Of a stretch of 46,648 bases of DNA, positions 31,172 through 37,876 are shown one piece after another. Numbering within the stretch: the stretch's first letter is position 1; every line of letters starts with the position of its first letter. Below the pieces are notes generated by a model. The model was not told where the DNA came from. It was given only the letters and a program-made list of their open reading frames with translations, and did no database searches. The translations under genes and the position numbers were made by a program. The DNA comes from a virus, in IMG/VR virus record IMGVR_UViG_3300009184_000072, positions 1 to 46,648 of that record; one strand, given 5' to 3'.

Positions 31172-32176
31172 TTAGACTGAACCTCTCACATGGGACTGCC
31201 AGAGGGGGGTCGACATCAGTTCAACGGCTTGGTCAACGGCGATGTAGCAATGGCCACGCTCGGAGGCGACAGGGAGCGAACCATTTTTCAACCGATCAAA
31301 CCAAGCACAGGAGGCGTATCCCCAGTTGAACATCGAGCGAGAGAACCGCTTGAGTGTGGGGAAGAAGTTAGTGATGTCCCTGCGGGAACGCCAAGCCCAG
31401 ATGGTGCGGAAGAGTTCGGAGGCAAGAGTCCGCTCGATTCTGCGGGAGCTAGACCAGTTGGGGATGTTGGCTCGGTTGGCTTCTTGGCAAATCAAGAACA
31501 CGCTGGAGATGATGAGCATAATTTTGTTGGGGTTGAGAGTCGTGGAAAAACCACGGAACTCAATGCAACCAGTAGAGCGGAGTTTGGAGAAGTTGATGAG
31601 GGCGTACTTGCCGATGTTGATGTTGAGCGTTCCGTAATCTTTGGCTCGCTTGATTTCAGCGTCCAAGGTGCGGGAGGGGTGCAACGGACACCATTGGCTA
31701 CGATCTCTACGCTCGGCATTTTGTCCGTACAAAACAGGGGAGAGCTTGAATCCGAGCCGAGCTACCTTCTCGCACCAGTTCAAGATTTGGGCAGGGGAGG
31801 ACGAACCGCACGAAGTTCCAGCGTGAATCGTCACATGGATTCCACCTTGAGTCGAACCGCCCATCCGAATCGGACGCTTTGCTCCGATTGCCTTGAGGAA
31901 AGTGAGGAATTCGAGGATATGCTGGAGTCCTTGATCGCCCTTGAGGACAGGGGAGACAAACTCGCATTTTTTGAATCCGTCAGCCGTGCGAATCGAAGGG
32001 TCTTCATCCGCTTTCCAAGTTTCACCAGCGAAGCGGGGAGCTTGAACAACTTGGCCGTTGGAGAGAGTAACCTCGGTAACAGGGAGTCCGTTGCCGTGGT
32101 AGCCAATACGAATGGCGATGTTGGTGGGAATTTGAGTTTCGATCTCGATTCCGAAGGTCGTTTGGTTGTTTATCAT
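31172..32176 (-). CDS. Amidoligase (glutamine synthetase-fold, amidoligase_2 type, 334 aa)
   Basis: The N-terminus FGIEIETQIP is the hallmark strand of the GCS-like amidoligase family. WKADEDPSI, KCEFVSPVL, GGIHVTIHAG and INFSKLRSTGCIEFRGF are the remaining motifs that bind ATP-Mg and the two substrates. Such enzymes form amide or peptide bonds between a carboxylate and an amine; phage examples sit beside amidotransferases. ATG 32176 is chosen because a family-1 promoter ends seven bases before it, though the frame runs open to 32212. Substrate unknown; a small peptide, a virion protein or a modified base are all possible. Confidence 0.85.
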   Translation of the reverse strand: MINNQTTFGIEIETQIPTNIAIRIGYHGNGLPVTEVTLSNGQVVQAPRFAGETWKADEDPSIRTADGFKKCEFVSPVLKGDQGLQHILEFLTFLKAIGAKRPIRMGGSTQGGIHVTIHAGTSCGSSSPAQILNWCEKVARLGFKLSPVLYGQNAERRDRSQWCPLHPSRTLDAEIKRAKDYGTLNINIGKYALINFSKLRSTGCIEFRGFSTTLNPNKIMLIISSVFLICQEANRANIPNWSSSRRIERTLASELFRTIWAWRSRRDITNFFPTLKRFSRSMFNWGYASCAWFDRLKNGSLPVASERGHCYIAVDQAVELMSTPLWQSHVRGSV

Positions 32177-32212
32177 GGGAGTGAGTATGCCCTTTCCAAA
32201 CCCGCTTGGCAA
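32177..32212 (-). promoter_or_regulatory. Family-1 promoter of the amidoligase unit
   Basis: Minus strand: TTGCCA (32207-32212), 17-base spacer, CATACT (32184-32189), 7 bases, ATG at 32176. CCAA/TTGG repeats in the spacer and AATAAA upstream match the sites at 4348 and 5475. It gives this late-region unit an early-type promoter. Confidence 0.65.
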
Positions 32213-32282
32213 GATTTATTTTCAATTATTTTCGAGAGCAAGACACACAATAGCTGTGTTTTACAGAGGAGGGTAAAAATAA

Positions 32283-32303
32283 CCTTAAAATATTTATTTA
32301 AGG
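32283..32303 (-). terminator. AT-rich hairpin after the kinase-like gene
   Basis: CCTTAAA pairs with TTTAAGG around seven bases and TTATTTTT follows on the minus strand. The stem overlaps the kinase stop codon. It is a weak rho-independent terminator candidate that would separate the modification cassette from the amidoligase unit. Confidence 0.45.
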
Positions 32304-32857
32304 CAGAGGAAATTTACGATTTTTGACTGCTCTTCCAGCGTGGTATTGCTCATCCGAGTAACGAATGGAATTAGTTCTCTATCTTCCGCTATGTTTTTAT
32401 ACTTTGTATCTCTTCCCTTCAAGAAAGTTTCGGATTGATTTGAGCCTCTGGCTTTGTATCTTTTTTCTAGCATTTCTTTTGGTGCAGTTAAAATTAAGAT
32501 TCTTAACTTCGTGTCTGGAAGAACGGATAGGAACTTCAAGAAAGACGGCGTGAAAAGCCTATCCCCCTCAAACAATATATTCCTCTTCACATAGTGTACA
32601 AAGTCCTGTGCAGTTGGCTGGACTGCCATACTTAACTTGTCCGTTCCAGAGAACAATTCGTTCGTCTGGTACTTTCCCAAAATAAAAAGGTCGAGCATTT
32701 GGCTATACATACAAGGGATGGATTTAATCAGTCTGTTTTTAGATGCTGGCGGTGCTGGCTCTAGCGTCTGCCACTCGCCGTGAATCTCGATAAACTTCCG
32801 CATAAGCGTGGTTTTGCCAGTAGCGGGAGAGCCACCTATTGCCGTTATTGTTCTCAT
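32294..32857 (-). CDS. P-loop kinase of the 5-hydroxymethyl-dU DNA kinase type (187 aa)
   Basis: GGSPATGKTTLMRKFIEIHG is a Walker A loop. The central GTDKLSMAVQPTAQDFVHY and NILFEGDRLFTPSFL match the pattern I associate with phage 5-hydroxymethyluracil DNA kinases (GTDRLSMAVQP and LFEGDRLF). QSETFLKGRDTKYKNI near the end is also characteristic. These enzymes phosphorylate the hydroxymethyl group of 5-hmdU in DNA. ATG 32857 overlaps the upstream AADT-like stop as ATGA; a TTG at 32872 would add five residues. Adjacent to an AADT-like gene as in thymidine-hypermodifying phages. Confidence 0.75.
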   Translation of the reverse strand: MRTITAIGGSPATGKTTLMRKFIEIHGEWQTLEPAPPASKNRLIKSIPCMYSQMLDLFILGKYQTNELFSGTDKLSMAVQPTAQDFVHYVKRNILFEGDRLFTPSFLKFLSVLPDTKLRILILTAPKEMLEKRYKARGSNQSETFLKGRDTKYKNIAEDRELIPFVTRMSNTTLEEQSKIVNFLCLK

Positions 32858-33843
32858 CTTTCGTTTAGCCAATCCAGCCGATTGATTTGACCAGAGTTAT
32901 CCTTGGATATAAATGAGTAGCCCCTCTTGTCGATACCTTTTTTGGAGACTAGCCTCTTGTCCAAGGTTTCATTCCTCGCCTGCCATAGAACTTTCCACTC
33001 GATTCCAGACCATCCATCGCCGTCTGCCTTGCTGATTTCTTCTGCCTGCCTGTCGAGATAGTATCCTAGATACCTTCCGTGATGGTTTCTGAACAACTTT
33101 TTGTATGAGCAGAGGCAAGTTTCCATCGAAAAAGGGTCTGCATGCTTGGCTACATCTGGAAATCTCTGCCTTGTTTCGAGTAGAATCTGATTGCTTTCTG
33201 ATTCCAGCGAGTTGTATTCCATTGGCGTTAGCCTTGAATTGCACCTATCGTCCTGTCCCAACGCAAGAATAAGGCCATTTCTGTGCGATTTTGAGCCATC
33301 GTAGTCGTTTAGCATCAGTCCTGTGGGGTAAATATCCAAACTAGCCGTCTGCTTTAGGTGCTGTAGGTAAAACCAAGTCGAGTATCTGCCGAACTTATGC
33401 AGGCTATTCTTCACCCCATTCCAGAGGCTAGTAAAGGATTCGGATTCGTTTGATCCTAGAAAGCTAGTTATTCTCTCTCTCTGCGTCTTTGCACCTATGA
33501 ACTTTTTATACGAAGCGAACATAGACGGCAAGTGCCCCTTGTTCCACTTGGTGTCTGTTTGGTATCTCAGTCTCTTGTAGTTCTTTTGATTCCACTCCTC
33601 TATTCTGGACTCCGTGGCAAGCTCGAAGTCTGGAAATTCATTCATCAGAACCCAAGCCGTGGGTAGGTTGTATGTGTTTCCGTACAGCCAGCACAGCCAA
33701 AGCCTCTGCTCGTCATTGTGTTCGTATCTTTTGTTGATGTAGTTCGTCATCCAAACGGCAGGGTCGCAATCCAAGAACCGCAAAGACCAAGCGTACCATC
33801 TTATGAATCCCTCTCGCCTATTCGCTTTCTCGTATAGGTTCAT
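32854..33843 (-). CDS. Amino acid:DNA transferase-like protein (AADT / alpha-glutamyl-thymine pyrophosphorylase type, 329 aa)
   Basis: The N-terminal half is RWYAWSLRFLDCDPAVWMTN, then NDEQRLWLCWLYGNTYNLPT with AWVLMNEFPDFEL, and later RLRYQTDTKWNKGHLPSMFA. This matches my recollection of the phage family first described as alpha-glutamyl/putrescinyl thymine pyrophosphorylases and later shown to transfer an amino acid onto phosphorylated 5-hmdU. The C-terminal half (SLDIYPTGLMLNDYDGSKSH onward) is typical of the same group in having an HhH-glycosylase-like helical core. ATG 33843 overlaps the upstream GNAT stop as ATGA. Recognition is from memory of motifs, so moderate confidence. Confidence 0.6.
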   Translation of the reverse strand: MNLYEKANRREGFIRWYAWSLRFLDCDPAVWMTNYINKRYEHNDEQRLWLCWLYGNTYNLPTAWVLMNEFPDFELATESRIEEWNQKNYKRLRYQTDTKWNKGHLPSMFASYKKFIGAKTQRERITSFLGSNESESFTSLWNGVKNSLHKFGRYSTWFYLQHLKQTASLDIYPTGLMLNDYDGSKSHRNGLILALGQDDRCNSRLTPMEYNSLESESNQILLETRQRFPDVAKHADPFSMETCLCSYKKLFRNHHGRYLGYYLDRQAEEISKADGDGWSGIEWKVLWQARNETLDKRLVSKKGIDKRGYSFISKDNSGQINRLDWLNER

Positions 33844-34457
33844 TTCTGGAAAAGTGCGTTGCGTAGCCAGAAGCTTCCAGCCTTGGCGATTGCGGTGTTT
33901 ACTTCCTCTAGCTTCTTCTGACTGAACTTGTGTCCCTCTATGGTTTCTAATGCAAGTTTTTTGCACACCTTCGGGCTGGGAATTCCGATGATCGGATGCT
34001 TTACGCAAGCATCTCGATAGTCCTTCTGCTCTTGAACTGTCTGGAATATTCTTTGATCCGACCTCAGAGAGCCAGTTGGATCAACACCCCAGAACACAAG
34101 TCCGTTTCTAATGTGCCAAGTCAGCGATGACGGAGTGCAAGACAGCTTTAACCTTTTGCATTTTTTCTCCAAGCACGAATACCTTATGAACTCCCGCCAC
34201 AGCAAAGACGCATACCCTTTCCCCTCGTTGCCCTGCGTAGTCACTATCTCGTATAGATTCACATACTCGTCTCGGTTGTATGTGCAGAAAATGACAGAAA
34301 CTATCTTACCATCGACCTCAAGACCAAGCGGGGGATTCTTTTTGTAGTTCTCGAATCTCTTCCAAAGGCTGTGTGAGTTAGACAGGAACTTGGTATTATC
34401 ACCAGATGGCGATGAATTTAGCGTGGAAACTACTGAATTCTCACTTAACAGCTTCAT
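33840..34457 (-). CDS. GNAT-fold acyltransferase-like protein (205 aa)
   Basis: VDGKIVSVIFCTYNRDEYVN and the following YEIVTTQGNEGKGYASLLWR hold the GNAT strands and motif A (QGNEGKGYA) that binds acyl-CoA; RLKLSCTPSSLTWHIRNGLV is the motif B region with the usual (W/Y)xxxG(F/V) ending. The last 80 residues are basic and helical, possibly for DNA binding. It is locked between the amidotransferase (17-base overlap) and the AADT-like gene (ATGA), so it likely acts on the same product, for example by acylating an amine on the base. Mom-type base modification enzymes also use a GNAT fold. Confidence 0.7.
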   Translation of the reverse strand: MKLLSENSVVSTLNSSPSGDNTKFLSNSHSLWKRFENYKKNPPLGLEVDGKIVSVIFCTYNRDEYVNLYEIVTTQGNEGKGYASLLWREFIRYSCLEKKCKRLKLSCTPSSLTWHIRNGLVFWGVDPTGSLRSDQRIFQTVQEQKDYRDACVKHPIIGIPSPKVCKKLALETIEGHKFSQKKLEEVNTAIAKAGSFWLRNALFQK

Positions 34458-35139
34458 AGTTTATTTGTAGGTCAGTTGATATTGCACCAGAATCTTCCTC
34501 GGTTATGCAGAGGCTTTTGTCTGCCTTGTAATAGACATTTGGTTTGGCTCTTTCGATCTCCTCCGAGATGCCAGCCCTCTTGAGAATGTCTGCAGTTGAG
34601 GATACAAAGATGTTATTTTCCAAGCGACAAAAGTAAAGTGGCCTTTTTCCGTTGCGGTAGAACCTTATATGCCCCTCTGGGTATAGCTCACAGCAGGCTA
34701 TCGAGGCATTTTCCCACTTTTTGAGAGGGTTTTTCCCATCGAGAATAGATTTTAGAAGAAGCTCTGTGTCGTTTCTTGTTTCGCAATCGTAGCCATATAA
34801 TTGCTTCCAGCTTTCCGCAGGCTCTTGGGTGATAACTCCGTTGTGTGCCACGGATAGTGCGTCCGTGGATATGGGCTGGTTAAAGTTTAAGTCGCTTGTC
34901 GAATACCTACAATGCCCGATAAGTGCTAGGTTTTTGTTTTTGTCGAGGTAACTAGGAAAGTTTAGCTGAAAGTTGTCTGCTTTTTCTGGAGTTTTCTCCG
35001 TGAATACTTTTCCGTCTCTTGCATAGGAGATTCCAGTAGCGTGTAGCCCCCTTATTTGGGACTGATTAAATATGTTTCTTAAAAGTTGAAAGTCTGTAAA
35101 GCTAGGATTAACGCACAACGCACCTACTACAGAACACAT
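34441..35139 (-). CDS. Class-II glutamine amidotransferase (232 aa)
   Basis: MCSVVGALCVNPSFTDFQLL puts the nucleophile at Cys2. RGLHATGISY matches the RGxDSxG loop, IGHCRYSTSD the GHxRxST motif, SVAHNGVITQ the HNG motif, and RNDTELLLKSI the SDTE-like loop. This is a stand-alone glutaminase domain as in GlmS or asparagine synthetase. It would produce ammonia from glutamine, or transfer nitrogen, for its coupled neighbours. It begins two bases after the stop of the 54-residue gene. Confidence 0.8.
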   Translation of the reverse strand: MCSVVGALCVNPSFTDFQLLRNIFNQSQIRGLHATGISYARDGKVFTEKTPEKADNFQLNFPSYLDKNKNLALIGHCRYSTSDLNFNQPISTDALSVAHNGVITQEPAESWKQLYGYDCETRNDTELLLKSILDGKNPLKKWENASIACCELYPEGHIRFYRNGKRPLYFCRLENNIFVSSTADILKRAGISEEIERAKPNVYYKADKSLCITEEDSGAISTDLQINYEAVK

Positions 35140-35141
35140 CC

Positions 35142-35306
35142 TTACAGCTTAATAGGCTTGCCGTTATAGGAAAAGCTTTTTTCTTTAGCTATCTTTGCCT
35201 TAATTCTTTCTAGTACCGATGGCTTTTTCTTCATTTCTGCCACCTCCTGCTCGGTTAGGGTCTTATATTCGTCATCGTCCATTCGTTGTTCGATTTGATT
35301 GCTCAT
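35142..35306 (-). CDS. Small charged protein (54 aa)
   Basis: ATG 35306 overlaps the stop of the ADP-ribosyltransferase gene as ATGA, and TAA lies two bases before the amidotransferase start. The product is MSNQIEQRMDDDEYKTLTEQ, then a Lys/Ala helix (PSVLERIKAKIAKEK) and a short SFSYNGKPIKL end. Not recognised; the tight fit supports expression with both neighbours. Confidence 0.6.
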   Translation of the reverse strand: MSNQIEQRMDDDEYKTLTEQEVAEMKKKPSVLERIKAKIAKEKSFSYNGKPIKL

Positions 35307-37876
35307 TTTACGATCTCTGCCTCGATTAGCGTGTGATAAACAAATTTATCTTCTCCTTTAAGAACTGATGCGACAGGAAGTTCCTTTCTGGTAACAGATG
35401 TAATTCTTAGCGGTGTTTCTGGACGAAGCAATACTTCTTTTTCCTTTAGAAATGAGGACGAAAAAGATGGCATCTTTACTCCGACTCCATCAGCATTTTT
35501 GACTTTAATTAAGACCTTAGAGCCGTAGTATTTTCTTCCCTCTGTTCTTCCCTGCATTGTTTTTTCATCCCAGTTGGAAAATTCTTCTGCGATTGTTTTG
35601 TCCAGAGAAAAAGAAGAGAATCCAAAGTCACTTATATTTTCACCTACCTTTGCAGTTTTGGCGAGCTTGTGTGCTTTGCTTTCGCTTAATGGCCTGTCTA
35701 TATTTGTTTTAATTCCTCTCCATATTTCACTCTGTTTAATTTTAGGAGCTAAAACTAGTGCGGTTTCCATTAAAGCAGCCATTTGAAGAGCCTCTAGGTC
35801 TGGAGAATCTGATTTTCTACTCAAGTCTCCCATATCACGCAAGGATTTATTTACCTCTCTGTGTCCGTCTCCAGCATATTTGTGAAGGCTTTTTGCGATT
35901 TCAACTGCTTCTTCTTTGTCCACATTGTTTTCAGCAAATGATTTTGACCATCCTACTACATCCTGCTTGTATTCCTCGTCGTGTTCTCCGAGTGTATGCT
36001 CTCTTTTAGGTGGACCAATAACTTGCATAAATTCTAGTGCGTACCCTTGCTCTGTTGGATTTAGTTCTTTTTCGATAGCTTTGGCCTGCGTTAATTCTTC
36101 CTCAGAAATTCCCATTGGGGAAATTGGCATATTCTCGTCCTCATCGTAGATCGGCATTCCTTGTTCTGGCTCATTAGCCACAGCAGTACCTCCACCGCCT
36201 GTCCACTTTCCGCTTGAATCCCTATCTTGCGAGGGGTCATAGAATGAAATGATCTCAAATCTCTCCTTGCCCTCAATGGCTTCCTCAATCGAGACACGGA
36301 GAACATCTGCCAGATAGGATACGACATCGTCTATGGGCGGTTGATTAACTTGAAGCTTGATCGTCTGAACAAAAGCTTGCATCGGCTTTACTCCGATCTT
36401 TTCCCTAATCTTGTTAGATATTGCCCTTCCGACTCCCTTGCCACGATATTCCTTTGCCACTTGGTCGAACATTCCCCTCGTTGCAGAAGCTCCTGCAAGA
36501 TAAGGAACAACTGCTGGATTTACTAGCCCACCAATAAGGATTTTATATCTGTCATTGTTTATGCCCCGAATCGCCCCGATTGCTCCTGCTCCGATAACAC
36601 GAAGGGCATCGCCTGCTGTGTTTAGAAACTCCTTCCCCTCGCTACTTCCGAGCCACTTTTTAATCTCTGCCGTTTTTGTAGCTCCATACTTCCCTGCAAT
36701 TTTCGCTCCACGGACTCCCTTGATGATTGTATTCACCCCATTTTTTACTGCCTCGCTTGCCACATCTGCCTTGGGATTTTGGGATTTTATTCTTTCGATA
36801 AACTTTCCTTCGGCTGATGCTCCGCTTCCAGCCCACTTCCCAGATTCGTCACGCTCTTGGCTTGGGTCGTAAAGAAGCGTTGCTCCTTGTTCCTTTAGTG
36901 ATAATAGGTCGGCTTTTAGCTGTTCGAGATTTGTCTTATCCGTAATCGGACCACCCACAATCCAAGCATCGCAAGTCCGAAGCGAGGCACACTTAAAGTC
37001 GAATATCTCACAAAATCCAAGGTCGCCAGCCTGCTCGACTTCCTTGGCATCCATTCCTATGCCTTTTGTAATACAATCAATAAGTTTGCTTGTTTGATTG
37101 AAGCCAGCACAATTCCCGCATCGCATCGTCTTGGCTTCTTCCACAGACCCCTTGAAAATGTTTGCCTTCGTTTTCCAGTAGTCCTCATTCGGCTCTTTGG
37201 GATTGGCTGGACCATAGTGTGCTATATCAATAGCTTCCTGCCTGTTCGCTAGGTTCGCTTTAATGTCCTGCGTCTCAACTGGACATTCCCCCTCTTCGAG
37301 ATTTGTTAGTTCGGATTCGTCAATAAGAATTGGAACAAAGATAGTTCCTTCTTCGAGATTTTTAACTGCGATAGGCTTTGGCTTTTCGCCTCCTTCAAAA
37401 ATCCATTTTCTCACAGGCTTTGCGTCAAATATCATCATCTTTTTAATTGCAGATGGCAATACTTCTTTTTCAGATAGGAATACTTTATATGGGTCTTTGT
37501 CTCTTTTTTCCTCATACACACTTTTGAATCCAGATGCTACGACCTCAACAATTCCAAGAAGAACCTTCCCGCCTATTTTAGTTGCCTGCGGTGCTTTTAG
37601 GCATCCATATTCTAGTGCTAGTCTTTGATTATCTGTTGCGTAAACGCCTTTGCCGTGAACTCCATCTCTGGATGGCTTCAGCCCTGCTTCTCTAATTTTA
37701 CCAAGAACATCGGCAGTTGTTCCGTGGTAAACAGTTGTTGTTCCGCTTAGACTTTCCTTGCCCTCTCCTCCGCTACCAGTCCACTTGCCAGAGCTGTCCC
37801 TAGCTTGGCTATCATCGTAAAACTCAATCTTTTTTGAGTTGTAAGAAAACTGGGTCACGGAGCTATTCTCCGTCAC
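35303..37876 (-). CDS. Virion protein with two ADP-ribosyltransferase domains (857 aa)
   Basis: Domain 1, residues about 45-160: VYHGTTADVLGKIREAGLKP (His51), GKGVYATDN (Tyr79), FLSEKEVLP (Glu136/138), a PARP/Tpt1-like H-Y-E set. Residues 253-302 hold six cysteines (MRCGNCAGFN, GFCEIFDFKC, RTCDAW), a motif seen in phage internal proteins. Domain 2, about 600-857: EIWRGI (Arg720), FGFSSFSLDK (Ser755, Ser757), LKEKEVLL (Glu812, Glu814), the R-S-ExE set of arginine-modifying toxins. Three copies of a YDxSQxRDxSGKWxGxG tag (residues 19, 335, 545) separate the parts. GTG 37876 overlaps the portal stop by 14 bases. T4 injects related Alt to modify host proteins; injection with DNA is a likely use here. 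Confidence 0.75.
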   Translation of the reverse strand: MTENSSVTQFSYNSKKIEFYDDSQARDSSGKWTGSGGEGKESLSGTTTVYHGTTADVLGKIREAGLKPSRDGVHGKGVYATDNQRLALEYGCLKAPQATKIGGKVLLGIVEVVASGFKSVYEEKRDKDPYKVFLSEKEVLPSAIKKMMIFDAKPVRKWIFEGGEKPKPIAVKNLEEGTIFVPILIDESELTNLEEGECPVETQDIKANLANRQEAIDIAHYGPANPKEPNEDYWKTKANIFKGSVEEAKTMRCGNCAGFNQTSKLIDCITKGIGMDAKEVEQAGDLGFCEIFDFKCASLRTCDAWIVGGPITDKTNLEQLKADLLSLKEQGATLLYDPSQERDESGKWAGSGASAEGKFIERIKSQNPKADVASEAVKNGVNTIIKGVRGAKIAGKYGATKTAEIKKWLGSSEGKEFLNTAGDALRVIGAGAIGAIRGINNDRYKILIGGLVNPAVVPYLAGASATRGMFDQVAKEYRGKGVGRAISNKIREKIGVKPMQAFVQTIKLQVNQPPIDDVVSYLADVLRVSIEEAIEGKERFEIISFYDPSQDRDSSGKWTGGGGTAVANEPEQGMPIYDEDENMPISPMGISEEELTQAKAIEKELNPTEQGYALEFMQVIGPPKREHTLGEHDEEYKQDVVGWSKSFAENNVDKEEAVEIAKSLHKYAGDGHREVNKSLRDMGDLSRKSDSPDLEALQMAALMETALVLAPKIKQSEIWRGIKTNIDRPLSESKAHKLAKTAKVGENISDFGFSSFSLDKTIAEEFSNWDEKTMQGRTEGRKYYGSKVLIKVKNADGVGVKMPSFSSSFLKEKEVLLRPETPLRITSVTRKELPVASVLKGEDKFVYHTLIEAEIVK

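Noticed and set aside
32243-32262. ACACA/TGTGT hairpin followed by T residues on the plus strand
   Set aside because: A five-base AT-rich stem facing plus-strand transcription, where no plus-strand gene is supported.
31190-32326. Long plus-strand open frame of 378 codons opposite the amidoligase gene
   Set aside because: It mirrors the codon pattern of the amidoligase and promoter region, has no recognisable domain, and the minus-strand gene has clear catalytic motifs. The same holds for other plus-strand frames over 100 codons, except 5570-5917.
36400-36500. GNAT-like motif YRGKGVGRAISNK in the dual ADP-ribosyltransferase protein
   Set aside because: The loop looks like acetyl-CoA motif A, but the strands around it are absent; the region is a hydrophobic, Gly/Ala-rich segment. 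I do not call a third enzyme domain.
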